Origin: Winogradskyella luteola | GTDB taxonomy: Bacteria; Bacteroidota; Bacteroidia; Flavobacteriales; Flavobacteriaceae | DNA length: 64,000 nt | Reading direction: 5' to 3' | Assembly (NCBI RefSeq): GCF_019203985.1 | Contig: NZ_JAGSPD010000005.1 | Coordinates: forward strand, 1 to 64,000 | In this document: one piece after another, positions 8,565-17,414 of the stretch | Numbering within the stretch: the first letter of the stretch is position 1 | Layout of the letters: each line of letters opens with the position of its first letter | Made by a program: the position numbers and the translations under genes | The notes under the pieces: model-generated | What the model saw: the letters and a program-made list of their open reading frames with translations, nothing else | Told to the model about the DNA's origin: nothing | Databases searched by the model: none

Positions 8565-10118
8565 ATGGAAGCAGTTGCTACCGATTTCGGAATAAAAGAA
8601 GCGTTACAACAATTAGGTGTAAAGGCTATAAATGATGGAACTTCAACAGGCTCTAATAATTTTTCAAACGGTGAAATCATCGAATCCTATTCACCAGTAG
8701 ATGGGCAATTAATTGGAGAAGTAAAGACAACAACAAGAGCAGATTACGACAAAGTAATGGATGCTGCGACTAAGGCATTTTTAACTTGGAGAGATGTACC
8801 TGCACCTCAACGTGGGGAAATCGTTCGCCAATTTGGAAATAAATTAAGAGATTTAAAAGAACCACTTGGGAAGCTTGTATCTTACGAAATGGGTAAATCT
8901 TTGCAAGAAGGTTATGGTGAAGTGCAAGAGATGATAGACATTTGCGATTTTGCAGTTGGTTTATCGCGACAATTAAACGGACAAACTATTCCTTCTGAAC
9001 GCCCAGGACATGTTATGAGAGAGCAATGGCACCCAATTGGTGTGGTTGGGATTATCTCAGCATTTAACTTTCCGGTTGCTGTTTGGTCTTGGAACACAGC
9101 CTTAGCCTGGATTTGTGGCGATGTTTGTGTGTGGAAAGCTTCAGAAAAAGCACCTTTATGCTCAATAGCATGCCAAAATATTATTGCTGATATTTTAAAA
9201 GACAACAACTATCCTGAAGGTATTTCTTGTATCGTTAATGGAGATTATAAAGTAGGAGAATTTATAACAACAGATTCTAGAATTCCTTTAGTCTCTGCAA
9301 CAGGTTCTACAAGAATGGGACGTATTGTTGGTGCTACGGTTGCTGAACGCTTTGGGAAATCATTATTAGAATTAGGTGGTAATAACGCCATCATTATTAC
9401 ACCATCTGCAGATTTAAAAGTAGTAGTTCCCGGAGCTGTTTTTGGTGCTGTAGGTACTTGTGGTCAACGTTGTACAAGTACACGTCGTTTAATTATTCAC
9501 GAATCTGTTTACGATAAAGTACGCGACGCGATTGTTGGCGCTTATGGCCAATTAACCATTGGTAATCCTTTGGATGAAAAAAATCATATCGGGCCATTAA
9601 TTGATAAAGATGCTGTAAATACGTATTTAGCCGCCATTGAAAAGGCAAAAGCTGAAGGCGGAAATGTATTGGTAGAAGGTGGTGTTTTAGAAGGCGAAGG
9701 TTACGAAAGTGGTTGTTATGTTAAGCCAGCAATTATTGAAGCTGAAAACCATTTTGAAATTGTACAACACGAAACTTTTGCACCTGTCTTGTACTTAATG
9801 ACATATTCTGGCGAGGTTGAAAATGCCATTGCTATACAAAACGGGGTTGCTCAAGGTTTATCGTCTGCAATTATGACCAACGAAATGAAAGAAGCTGAAA
9901 AATTCTTGTCTTATGCTGGCTCCGACTGTGGAATTGCCAATGTAAATATCGGTACATCCGGTGCTGAGATTGGTGGTGCTTTTGGTGGTGAGAAAGAAAC
10001 AGGTGGTGGACGTGAGTCTGGATCCGATTCTTGGAAAATTTATATGCGCAGACAAACCAATACTATAAACTATTCTGATGAATTACCTTTAGCACAAGGC
10101 ATTAAGTTTGATTTGTAG
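8565..10118 (+). CDS. amaB: Aldehyde dehydrogenase, antiquitin (ALDH7) type
   Basis: A 517-residue cytosolic NAD-dependent aldehyde dehydrogenase. The catalytic Cys303 is in GTCGQRCTSTRR and the general base Glu269 in LLELGGNNA. The wording of both motifs and GGAFGGEKETGGGRESGSDSWK near the C terminus match the ALDH7 (antiquitin, alpha-aminoadipic semialdehyde dehydrogenase / piperidine-6-carboxylate dehydrogenase) family. In bacteria this enzyme (AmaB/Pcd) acts in lysine catabolism and oxidises aminoadipate semialdehyde. No other lysine-degradation gene is adjacent, so the physiological substrate is inferred. It stands alone: the gene on the left is divergent and a strong terminator follows at 10207. 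Start ATG. Confidence 0.85.
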   Translation: MEAVATDFGIKEALQQLGVKAINDGTSTGSNNFSNGEIIESYSPVDGQLIGEVKTTTRADYDKVMDAATKAFLTWRDVPAPQRGEIVRQFGNKLRDLKEPLGKLVSYEMGKSLQEGYGEVQEMIDICDFAVGLSRQLNGQTIPSERPGHVMREQWHPIGVVGIISAFNFPVAVWSWNTALAWICGDVCVWKASEKAPLCSIACQNIIADILKDNNYPEGISCIVNGDYKVGEFITTDSRIPLVSATGSTRMGRIVGATVAERFGKSLLELGGNNAIIITPSADLKVVVPGAVFGAVGTCGQRCTSTRRLIIHESVYDKVRDAIVGAYGQLTIGNPLDEKNHIGPLIDKDAVNTYLAAIEKAKAEGGNVLVEGGVLEGEGYESGCYVKPAIIEAENHFEIVQHETFAPVLYLMTYSGEVENAIAIQNGVAQGLSSAIMTNEMKEAEKFLSYAGSDCGIANVNIGTSGAEIGGAFGGEKETGGGRESGSDSWKIYMRRQTNTINYSDELPLAQGIKFDL

Positions 10119-10206
10119 TTAGTGTTATGAAGAGAAAAGATATCTTAATATTAATTATAATAAATCTTTAGAATAGAAAATACGTATTTTGAAATAAGTA
10201 AAAATA

Positions 10207-10238
10207 AAAACCGTTCCTAAACTAGGAGCGGTTTTTTA
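10207..10238 (+). terminator. Rho-independent terminator after the aldehyde dehydrogenase
   Basis: The stem AAAACCGTTCCTA / TAGGAGCGGTTTT (one G-U pair, 3-nt loop) is followed directly by a T-run. It lies about 90 bp after the stop codon. Confidence 0.85.
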
Positions 10239-10319
10239 ATTACCTATATTTTAGAATCATAGCTTCGGAATAGTTATTGTGGTAATTAAACCATTACACA
10301 CATTCTAAGTCTAATCTAC

Positions 10320-11693
10320 ATGACACCAAAAGAACTTCAACATTTATATTGGCGTGCAGGTTTTGGCATAAAACCAAAACAACTAATGTCTAGCAGCAAT
10401 AACAGAAAACAAGTTGTTGATGCCATTTTTGAAGGTTCTAAAAACACGGATAATTTAAACATAGATCTATCATATCTTAATGGTGTTGTCCCAAAAGATC
10501 TTAAAAAATATCCTTCATTGGCGAAGGAAATCAGTAAAAAAAACAGGAAAAGCATACTAGATCTTAATTATGCATGGATTGATCGGTTGATGCACCCAAG
10601 AGAATTATTGCGAGAACGTATGACTCTATTTTGGGCCAATCATTTTGTGTGTAGAGATCGAAACCCAAAACATTCACAACAATACAACAATACACTTAGA
10701 GCATATGCTTTAGGTGATTTTAGAGCTTTTGTAAAAGCCATTTCCAAGGAAGCGGCAATGCTAAAATATTTAAACGGAAAGCAAAACAGAAAGCGTAAAC
10801 CAAACGAGAATTTTGCACGTGAGTTGATGGAACTTTTCACTTTAGGGGAAGGACATTATACCGAAGAAGATATTAAAGAAAGTGCGCGTGCTTTTACAGG
10901 ATACAACCATAATTTTAAAGGAGAATTTGTATTTAGAGAATTTCAGCACGATTACGATTTCAAAACATTTTTTGGCAAAACAAGTAAATATGATGGAGAT
11001 GCTATTATTGATAGGATACTTGATAACAAACAATGTGCAAGATTCATATCAGAGAAGGTCTATTGCTACTTTGTAAATCCTACTCCAAATAAAATACATA
11101 TCGAAGACATGGCAGATGTTTTCTATAAAGATTATAATATTGAAAAATTGATGCGTTTCGTATTTATGTCTAATTGGTTTTATGACGAAGCTAATATTGG
11201 TGCAAAAATAAAATCGCCTATCGAATTTTTGGTTGGTATGGTTACAACCGTTCCTGTAATATTTGAAAGAAAAAAAGACCTATTGGCTATTCAGAGATTA
11301 TTGGGACAAATGTTATTAGACCCACCAAATGTAGCTGGATGGAAAGGCAACAGAGCATGGATAGATGCCAATACTATTATGGTAAGGCTAAAACTGCCAT
11401 CACTTTTATTGAACAATGCTTTAATCTCTCTTAAAGGATATGGTGATTTTAATGATAAATTCAAAGAACAATATTTTAAGAGAAGTAAAAGAAAGCTCCC
11501 TTTTAAAACTGTACCAGATTGGGATATGTTTCTAAACGATTTTAAGTCCGTTAAAACGGAAGCACTTACAGATATTATCATTCAAGGAACTATTAACAAT
11601 GGAACCACAGCTTATTTAAAGACACTAAATAAAGCATCTAAGCGTGACTTTTGTGTGCAGTTAATGTCGTTGCCAGAATACCAAATGTGCTAA
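10320..11693 (+). CDS. DUF1800 family protein
   Basis: A 457-residue protein of the DUF1800 family. It shows the family landmarks LYWRAGFG at the N terminus, LRERMTLFWANHF (about 100-112), NFARELMELFTLGEGHYTEEDI (about 163-184) and ARAFTGY, and PPNVAGWKGNRAWID near 340. The function of DUF1800 is not established. It is nearly always encoded next to a DUF1501 protein, as here: the downstream gene starts 2 bp after this stop codon, so the two are translationally coupled. No signal peptide is evident from this start. Possibly works with its exported partner; the biochemical role is unknown. Confidence 0.88.
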   Translation: MTPKELQHLYWRAGFGIKPKQLMSSSNNRKQVVDAIFEGSKNTDNLNIDLSYLNGVVPKDLKKYPSLAKEISKKNRKSILDLNYAWIDRLMHPRELLRERMTLFWANHFVCRDRNPKHSQQYNNTLRAYALGDFRAFVKAISKEAAMLKYLNGKQNRKRKPNENFARELMELFTLGEGHYTEEDIKESARAFTGYNHNFKGEFVFREFQHDYDFKTFFGKTSKYDGDAIIDRILDNKQCARFISEKVYCYFVNPTPNKIHIEDMADVFYKDYNIEKLMRFVFMSNWFYDEANIGAKIKSPIEFLVGMVTTVPVIFERKKDLLAIQRLLGQMLLDPPNVAGWKGNRAWIDANTIMVRLKLPSLLLNNALISLKGYGDFNDKFKEQYFKRSKRKLPFKTVPDWDMFLNDFKSVKTEALTDIIIQGTINNGTTAYLKTLNKASKRDFCVQLMSLPEYQMC

Positions 11694-11695
11694 TT

Positions 11696-12883
11696 ATGGA
11701 TAGAAGAAAATTTATAAAAAATTCGGCATTGGCAAGTAGCCTGCTTTTTGTGCCCAGTTTTGTAAAGGCTTTCGAGTCAACAACCACAGAAGGGTTTGGC
11801 TATAAGCGATTGGTTATTGTTCAGTTGGCAGGTGGAAACGATGGTCTAAATACCATAATTCCCCATAACAATGACATCTATTTTAATTCAAGACCGCGGT
11901 TGGCCATTACAAAAGATATTATAAAACTAAATGATAATTTAGGGTTTCATCCAAGTTTAGGACCACTTCGCTCTTTGTTTGATAATGGTGAATTATCCAT
12001 CATCAATAATGTTGGTTATCCAAATCCTGTGCGCTCGCATTTCAGGTCAATGGATATATGGCAAACAGCAAGTAGTTCTGATGAGTATTTACAAAGTGGT
12101 TGGTTAGGACGTTACTTGGATAAGTATGGTAAAAAACCCTATAATGCCATTGAGATGGACGAGCAGTTAAGCTTAGCCATGAAAGGAGAGCGTTTTAATG
12201 GTATTGCCACTGATAATTATAAAGTACTTTATAAGACCGCTAAAGACCCTTTTTTTAAAAGTGTACTTAACCATTATAACGATGCACATTTAAGTGAGCA
12301 TAATTTAGGCTATCTATATCAAACCATGATTGAAGCCAAATCGTCAGCTAAGTATATTTATGAGACCACCAAAATAAAGTCATCACAACAAGACTATCCG
12401 CAAAATAAATTTGCAAAGCAGCTTAAAAATGTGGCTCAGTTTATAAATTCAGACTTAGATACAAAAGTATTTTATACCTCACTGGGTGGTTTCGATACGC
12501 ATGCAAATCAACAAAATAAGCAAGCTAAATTATTAAAGCAATATGCAGAAAGTGTGTTGGCATTTGTAAAGGATTTAAAGCAAAACCAACGGTTTGAAGA
12601 TACTTTAATTTTAACCTTTTCAGAGTTTGGAAGACGCGTCAAACAAAATGCAGCCAATGGAACGGATCATGGTGCCGCCAACAATATTTTTGTAATTGGC
12701 AAAAATTTAAAGCAATCCGGTTTCTATAATAATCTAGCAAGCTTAAGTGATTTAGACAAAAATGGCGACTTAAAATATGAGATTGATTTTAGAACAATTT
12801 ATGCCACAATTTTAAATCATTGGCTAAAGGCTGATGATACTACTATTTTAAACAACAGCTTCACAAAGCTTAACTTTATATAG
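11696..12883 (+). CDS. DUF1501 family protein with Tat-like signal
   Basis: The start is placed at the ATG at 11696, 2 bp after the DUF1800 stop, rather than at the longer in-frame possibility at 11651 that would overlap it. The product is 395 residues. The N terminus MDRRKFIKNSALASSLLF has the twin-arginine pattern (RRKFIK), so export in folded form is likely. Family features are QLAGGNDGLNTIIP (about 38-51), NPVRSHFRSMDIWQTA, GGFDTHANQ and FSEFGRRVKQNAANGTDHG, the last resembling the metal-binding part of the alkaline-phosphatase superfamily. Function not known; the co-occurrence with DUF1800 suggests a shared extracytoplasmic job. Confidence 0.88.
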   Translation: MDRRKFIKNSALASSLLFVPSFVKAFESTTTEGFGYKRLVIVQLAGGNDGLNTIIPHNNDIYFNSRPRLAITKDIIKLNDNLGFHPSLGPLRSLFDNGELSIINNVGYPNPVRSHFRSMDIWQTASSSDEYLQSGWLGRYLDKYGKKPYNAIEMDEQLSLAMKGERFNGIATDNYKVLYKTAKDPFFKSVLNHYNDAHLSEHNLGYLYQTMIEAKSSAKYIYETTKIKSSQQDYPQNKFAKQLKNVAQFINSDLDTKVFYTSLGGFDTHANQQNKQAKLLKQYAESVLAFVKDLKQNQRFEDTLILTFSEFGRRVKQNAANGTDHGAANNIFVIGKNLKQSGFYNNLASLSDLDKNGDLKYEIDFRTIYATILNHWLKADDTTILNNSFTKLNFI

Positions 12884-12931
12884 ACAAAAAAACCTTGTTT
12901 CAGAACTACCTCAGGCAGTCAAAACAAGGTT
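12884..12931 (-). terminator. Hairpin terminator reading leftward, between convergent genes
   Basis: Arms AACCTTGTTT (12891-12900) and AAACAAGGTT (12922-12931). On the minus strand the hairpin is followed by a run of Ts (the A-run at 12885-12892). It lies 160 bp past the AlbA_2-like gene, and its stem can also stall plus-strand transcripts from the DUF1501 gene. Confidence 0.65.
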
Positions 12932-13091
12932 ATATAATTGATTAATAGCACACCAAAGATGCAAGTAATTTTTGTTTGTCCTTTAATTTTTTTGATGAAT
13001 GGTCGAAAAAAATGTATAATCAGTAGTATTTTTAAAAGCACCTCGATAAGATGCAAATAATATGGATTAAATCTGCTCAAATTCCGACGAA

Positions 13092-14234
13092 CTAATTATA
13101 CTTTACCTTTCGTAAAATCCTAATAGTTTCCTTGTAAGACTGATAAAGCTCAGAACTGTACTTTTTAACATAAGCTTTTGCATAATCTAATTTAGGCAAA
13201 GCATCTTCAAAGCCGTTGAGATAGCAAATTAAATAACTAGCCGCCAAGTTTTCTAAATCCCCCAATTCGTGATTTCCCAACATTATACCTTTTTCAAGCT
13301 TTTCGAGAATGGCATTATTGGTATTATAAATATGATGCAATACTTTTTTATCGTATTGCGGTGGTTCAAAAACCAAATTAGCTTCAATAGAGTAGTTAAC
13401 GTTATTATCAAAACGAATGGTTTTTTCTTCAAGTTTATAATATTTATAAGACTGCTGAAGTCCAAGTCTAACATATTCTACAATCTTGAAAGAATCATCA
13501 TCATAGAAAATAGCAACTTCGTCTAATGCCGAATAAAACAAACGCACTTGCTCATTAATCAGTTCAATATCCACGCGAGAATAAAATATTTCATCCTTTA
13601 AGTGCTTTTTGTCACCAGACCAACAGAGTACAAAATATTCCTTAAAGACTTTGTATTGTGGATTAAAATCTTTTCGCTTATTCATAAAGTCAAATACACC
13701 ATCAAGCGTCAATTGAATATTGTTCTGAGCATGATTTTCAATGGCCGAGACTATTTCTGAGTTAACATCTTTAATTTCAATATCAAAAACCTTAGGCATG
13801 CTCATGCTTCCATCTCTAAAGAAAACGGAACCGCCATAATATTTCCAGATGTTTTTTCTTAATGCCGTAATATCTTCGTTAGATCTAATAGTTACTAAAC
13901 CGACCACTTTATCGTCTGGCAAATGTGGAAAGGGAATATTTTCGTACTGTACAATTGGTGGATTGGTTAAATAGGCATTAATGAGGTTTTGAATTTTACT
14001 GTCGTCAAAAAAATCGACTCCAATAATTTTGTTATCCTCGTCCTCTACACCAATGACGATATACGAGTTGTTTTTGGGATTGCTATTGGAGAGTGCACAA
14101 ATATGCTTTAAGAATTTAGCCTTTCCCTCTTTATGGCTAATGTCTACTTTTCGTTTTTTATCATAAAAACTGTTCTCATCGTTATGAGCTAAGAGGTTTT
14201 TTATGAGTAGACGTTTGTTAATCATAGTTCTCAT
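13092..14234 (-). CDS. AlbA_2 / Schlafen-like putative DNA- or ATP-binding protein
   Basis: A 380-residue cytosolic protein. Residues of about 28-100 match the AlbA_2 (divergent AAA-4, Schlafen core) pattern: a charged entry, KFLKHICALSNS, the central strand SYIVIGVEDEDNKIIGV, then a helix and NPPIVQYENI. The remaining two thirds are not a family I recognise. AlbA_2 proteins occur in transcription regulators and in some defence and RNA-cleaving proteins; no activity is assigned here. It is the last gene of a minus-strand run SDR - HD - this gene. An ATG at 14225 would give a start clear of a 20-bp palindrome (14233-14252) that overlaps the first codon given here, so the true protein may be 3 residues shorter. 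Confidence 0.7.
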   Translation of the reverse strand: MRTMINKRLLIKNLLAHNDENSFYDKKRKVDISHKEGKAKFLKHICALSNSNPKNNSYIVIGVEDEDNKIIGVDFFDDSKIQNLINAYLTNPPIVQYENIPFPHLPDDKVVGLVTIRSNEDITALRKNIWKYYGGSVFFRDGSMSMPKVFDIEIKDVNSEIVSAIENHAQNNIQLTLDGVFDFMNKRKDFNPQYKVFKEYFVLCWSGDKKHLKDEIFYSRVDIELINEQVRLFYSALDEVAIFYDDDSFKIVEYVRLGLQQSYKYYKLEEKTIRFDNNVNYSIEANLVFEPPQYDKKVLHHIYNTNNAILEKLEKGIMLGNHELGDLENLAASYLICYLNGFEDALPKLDYAKAYVKKYSSELYQSYKETIRILRKVKYN

Positions 14235-14252
14235 TCTTGCATAAGCAAGAAT
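14233..14252. repeat. Perfect 20-bp palindromic hairpin
   Basis: ATTCTTGC - ATAA - GCAAGAAT. It sits between the HD gene and the AlbA_2-like gene and touches the first start codon of the latter. It resembles half of the inverted repeat at 15641-15716. Confidence 0.6.
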
Positions 14253-14255
14253 TGC

Positions 14256-14885
14256 TTAAAGCTGTTCAATTTCTTTTTTTAAGTTCTCTCTAGCCTGATT
14301 TTCATATTTCATTTTATAAGCTTCTGTAAAGTACAATGTTTTGCATTCTAAAAAATGCTGAAGTACTTTTTTTCGACCTGATTTATATATAAAATTAGGA
14401 TAGATTTTATATTCTCTTCTAATTTGCTTAGTGTAATTTTCATAGATATTCCATTCCCTTCCAAGAATAGATAAATCAAAATCTAAAAGATAGGCATTGT
14501 CTTTGTTTCTGTTTAAGATAACTTTATGCTTTTTGGTCGAAATAATTAAGTTTTGAATACTTTTTAGCCTTTTTTCTTCAAAATTTAGAGTTTTGATAGT
14601 TTTCTGAGCAAAAAGAGCACTTTTTTCTTCATTATCTTTTTTAGTGGATTTATAAATAATATCATGGTACCAAATTGCAAAAACCAAAGCATCATAATCT
14701 TCAATATGACTTTTAAATTCCTCAGCTTGTAAAAGCATACTTTGGATATGCGAAAGATTATGGTAGTGTCTATTTTTATCAGAATAATGTTTTAAAATAT
14801 CATCCCAAAGTAAAATCATGCTAGTCTGTTCTTCTGTATATTTTGAAGATAAATAAAACCATTGAGATTTTAGTTCAGTAATCAT
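14256..14885 (-). CDS. HD-domain metal-dependent phosphohydrolase
   Basis: A 209-residue soluble protein of the predicted HD-superfamily phosphohydrolase group often found in Bacteroidota. The metal ligands are visible as RHYHNLSHI (His42 and His46) and IWYHDIIY (His74-Asp75), with a later Asp in LLDFDLSILG. HD proteins hydrolyse phosphate esters of nucleotides or related compounds; the substrate is unknown. Its start overlaps the stop of the upstream SDR gene by 4 bp, so the two are translationally coupled. Confidence 0.8.
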   Translation of the reverse strand: MITELKSQWFYLSSKYTEEQTSMILLWDDILKHYSDKNRHYHNLSHIQSMLLQAEEFKSHIEDYDALVFAIWYHDIIYKSTKKDNEEKSALFAQKTIKTLNFEEKRLKSIQNLIISTKKHKVILNRNKDNAYLLDFDLSILGREWNIYENYTKQIRREYKIYPNFIYKSGRKKVLQHFLECKTLYFTEAYKMKYENQARENLKKEIEQL

Positions 14886-15634
14886 TGAGATTTCTTAACA
14901 ATAGTAGAACTAGCCTGAGCTGTACAAAACACTAATACATCAGCAATATTTACATGAGCTGGTCTGGATACTGCAAAATGAATGACCTCAGCAACATCCT
15001 CAGCCTGCAAAGCTTTGTAGCCTTTGTAAACATTATCTGCCACATTATCGCCTTTAAAACGTACTTCGGAAAATTCGGTTTCTACCAACCCAGGGTTAAT
15101 TGCAGAAACTTTTATCCCGAATGGATTAAGATCAATTCGCATGCCTTCAGTAATGGCCAAAACCGCATGCTTGCTGGCACAATACACATTACCTTTAGGA
15201 TAAACTTCTTTGCCTGCCGATGAGCCAATATTAATGATATGTCCGGATTGTCGCTCTGTCATTCCCGGAATTACAGCTTTACTCACATAGAGTAATCCTT
15301 TTACATTGATATCCATCATGGCATCCCAATCATCGAGATTTCCAGTTTGTATCGGATCTAATCCATGCGCATTTCCAGCATTATTAATCAGTATATCTAT
15401 ATCTTGAAAGTCTTTCGGTAATGATGCAATAGCTTCTAAAGTTTTTTCTCTATCTCGTACATCAAAATTTAAAGTGTGTACATGTGTTTGTTTAGATAAT
15501 ACCTTTTCAATACTATCTAAGCGTTTCTGCCTTCGGCCACATAACACCAAATTGATACCGTGTTTGGCAAACTCGTGAGCAGTGGCTCTACCTATTCCGC
15601 TTGTTGCGCCAGTTATTAATGCTGTTTTTTTCAT
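14882..15634 (-). CDS. Short-chain dehydrogenase/reductase (YdfG-like)
   Basis: A 250-residue classical SDR. The NAD(P) loop is TGATSGIG (residues 8-15), the NNAG motif is at 84-87, and the catalytic set is Ser138, Tyr151 and Lys155 (GSSAG...YCASK). Arg34/Arg35 after the second strand favours NADP. Sequence style and length fit the YdfG group (3-hydroxy-acid / serine dehydrogenase, malonic semialdehyde reductase). The real substrate is not shown by context. Upstream is an inverted repeat and then an aldo/keto reductase on the same strand. Confidence 0.85.
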   Translation of the reverse strand: MKKTALITGATSGIGRATAHEFAKHGINLVLCGRRQKRLDSIEKVLSKQTHVHTLNFDVRDREKTLEAIASLPKDFQDIDILINNAGNAHGLDPIQTGNLDDWDAMMDINVKGLLYVSKAVIPGMTERQSGHIINIGSSAGKEVYPKGNVYCASKHAVLAITEGMRIDLNPFGIKVSAINPGLVETEFSEVRFKGDNVADNVYKGYKALQAEDVAEVIHFAVSRPAHVNIADVLVFCTAQASSTIVKKSQ

Positions 15635-15640
15635 AGTTCT

Positions 15641-15716
15641 GTCATTTCTGCAAAGGCAGAAATTTTATTTTTCATTCCATCTATAATAAGTGGATTCCTG
15701 CCTTTGCAGGGATGAC
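15641..15716. repeat. Intergenic inverted repeat with 22-nt arms
   Basis: Left arm 15641-15662 (begins GTCATTTCTGCAAAGG) and right arm 15695-15716 (ends CCTTTGCAGGGATGAC) pair with 3 mismatches around a 32-nt loop. It fills the whole gap between the aldo/keto reductase and SDR genes. Related short hairpins of the TTCCTGC...GCAGAAA type are at 55465 and 57433. Confidence 0.7.
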
Positions 15717-15718
15717 AA

Positions 15719-16582
15719 TCAAGGCACTTTATGTCCTTGGCTAGCCACTAAAATCAGAAACCAATCCTCTAGTTCAAGCTCAATTTTTGAGGCTTCCATG
15801 GCTTGGGTCAGTCGTGTTGTATTTGTCGTACCAACCACGGGATGAATTCCAGCTGGATGCTTTAATATCCAAGATAATAGCAACTGGTCTTCAGTAGCCT
15901 TATATTTATCCATAAGTTCGCCAAGCTGTTTATGAATACGTCTGGTTTGTTCGTTATCTTCCCTAAAAACTGAACCCAAAGGCGACCATGCCATAGGCTT
16001 AATACCACAAGTTTTCATATAATCTAAGATACCATCGTGCATGGCAGAATGCTGCGTCAATGAAAATTCAATTTGGTTCACATCTATGTCCATACGCAAA
16101 CCAATCATCTCCATTTGAGATGGTGTAAAGTTAGATACACCAAAGTCCCTAATTTTCCCTTGCTTTTTTAAAACGGTTATGGCTTCAGCAATTTCTTCAG
16201 CCACCATTAAGGGACTTGGTCTGTGCAAAAGCAACAAATCCAAGTATTCAGTTTCAAGATTTTTTAAGGACGCTTCAACGGACCAAATAATATAATCTTT
16301 ACTGTAATCGTAATGCTTTACTTTGTTAGCTCTGTTATCGCATAAATACTGAATACCACATTTAGAAATCAGTTGCATATCTTTGCGCTTTATTCCAGAT
16401 TCTGTAAAAGCCTTTCCGAAATCGGCTTCCGTGGTATAAGCACCATAAATATCGGCATGGTCAAAGGTTGTGATATTATTGGAAATACAATGGTGCATTA
16501 AAGCGACCATTTCTTTTTTTGAGAGTTGTTTGCCCCAGCTTCCCCAGGTCATAGTACCTGCAATTAATCGAGAATATGTCAC
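15719..16582 (-). CDS. Aldo/keto reductase (YdhF-like)
   Basis: A 287-residue TIM-barrel oxidoreductase. The catalytic tetrad is visible: Asp41 and Tyr46 in TFDHADIYG, Lys74 in ISKCG, His120 in LLLLHRPSP. GVSNF (about 148-152) is the usual mid-family motif. The opening AGTMTWGSWG and overall length match the YdhF subgroup of NADPH-dependent reductases. The start is GTG at 16582, the only sensible start. The gene is divergent from the DUF4382 lipoprotein, with about 100 bp of shared upstream region. Confidence 0.88.
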   Translation of the reverse strand: MTYSRLIAGTMTWGSWGKQLSKKEMVALMHHCISNNITTFDHADIYGAYTTEADFGKAFTESGIKRKDMQLISKCGIQYLCDNRANKVKHYDYSKDYIIWSVEASLKNLETEYLDLLLLHRPSPLMVAEEIAEAITVLKKQGKIRDFGVSNFTPSQMEMIGLRMDIDVNQIEFSLTQHSAMHDGILDYMKTCGIKPMAWSPLGSVFREDNEQTRRIHKQLGELMDKYKATEDQLLLSWILKHPAGIHPVVGTTNTTRLTQAMEASKIELELEDWFLILVASQGHKVP

Positions 16583-16686
16583 TTTTTTTTCAGTTTATAT
16601 CGGTTTTTCTGCAATTGGTGTATAAAAATACTCAAAACATAATGAATAGTGTATTCTTGTTATGTAATTATTCCATAACCCAAATC

Positions 16687-17256
16687 ATGAAACATTTACA
16701 AACTACAAGAGCTCTAATTTATATACTCATTTTTTCTGTTTCTTTTGCTAGTTGTACCAAAGAGGACATCAGTAATTCTGACGACACTACTAATATTACA
16801 GTAAAATTAAAAAGTACAATAGGTCAGCTCGATAAGGTATTTATAGATATAGAAGATGTTCAGTTTAAAGTAAAAGAAGACGAAAACTCACCAAATGCTT
16901 GGATAAGCTTAAATACAATCAACCAAGGCACATACAACGCATGCCATTTAAATGAGGAATCTTCATTATTACTGGTAGATCATATAAAGATTGAATCAAC
17001 TTTTATCCATGAGATACGATTAGTGCTCGGAGACAATAATTTTATGGATGTTAACGGATTGCTTATGAGTTTGGACATATCAGATTTAGGCAATGCTACA
17101 CCATCAAATTTAATAAAGACAGAGCTTTTGGCAAACAAGACTTATGAGTTTGTAATAGATATGGATATCGATGAATCCATTCATTTTAATGAAGACCAAA
17201 ACATGATGGTTTTAAATCCAAAATTATATACCGCAATACGACAATTTGAATATTAA
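16687..17256 (+). CDS. DUF4382 domain lipoprotein
   Basis: I start this gene at the ATG at 16687 because it gives a clean lipoprotein signal (IFSVSFASC, Cys23). The longer in-frame form from 16576 would overlap the divergent reductase. The 189-residue product has the DUF4382 layout: ITVKLKSTIGQLDKVFIDIEDVQFK, a stretch ending in EIRLVLGDNN, and VIDMDIDESIHFN near the end. DUF4382 proteins are predicted periplasmic or surface beta-sandwich proteins of unknown role. It is a single-gene unit, closed by a terminator at 17281. Confidence 0.78.
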   Translation: MKHLQTTRALIYILIFSVSFASCTKEDISNSDDTTNITVKLKSTIGQLDKVFIDIEDVQFKVKEDENSPNAWISLNTINQGTYNACHLNEESSLLLVDHIKIESTFIHEIRLVLGDNNFMDVNGLLMSLDISDLGNATPSNLIKTELLANKTYEFVIDMDIDESIHFNEDQNMMVLNPKLYTAIRQFEY

Positions 17257-17280
17257 TTATCCTAATCCATAATTAATCAC

Positions 17281-17321
17281 AAAAAAAGGGCAATACAATA
17301 ATAGTTTTGCCCTTATTTTTT
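17281..17321 (+). terminator. Rho-independent terminator before the Bat operon
   Basis: Stem AAGGGCAA (17286-17293) / TTGCCCTT (17307-17314), followed by a T-rich tail. The upstream A-run would let it work on both strands. Confidence 0.8.
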
Positions 17322-17414
17322 AACCAATTGTTAACAGCAACTACCGAATAATTTTAACATTTTGCACTTCGGAAAAAACACTAATAACGGTTTTGCTTTT
17401 AAACCCTATAACTT

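Noticed and set aside
16576-16686. Longer start of the DUF4382 gene
   Set aside because: It would bury the lipoprotein signal 37 residues inside and overlap the divergent aldo/keto reductase start.
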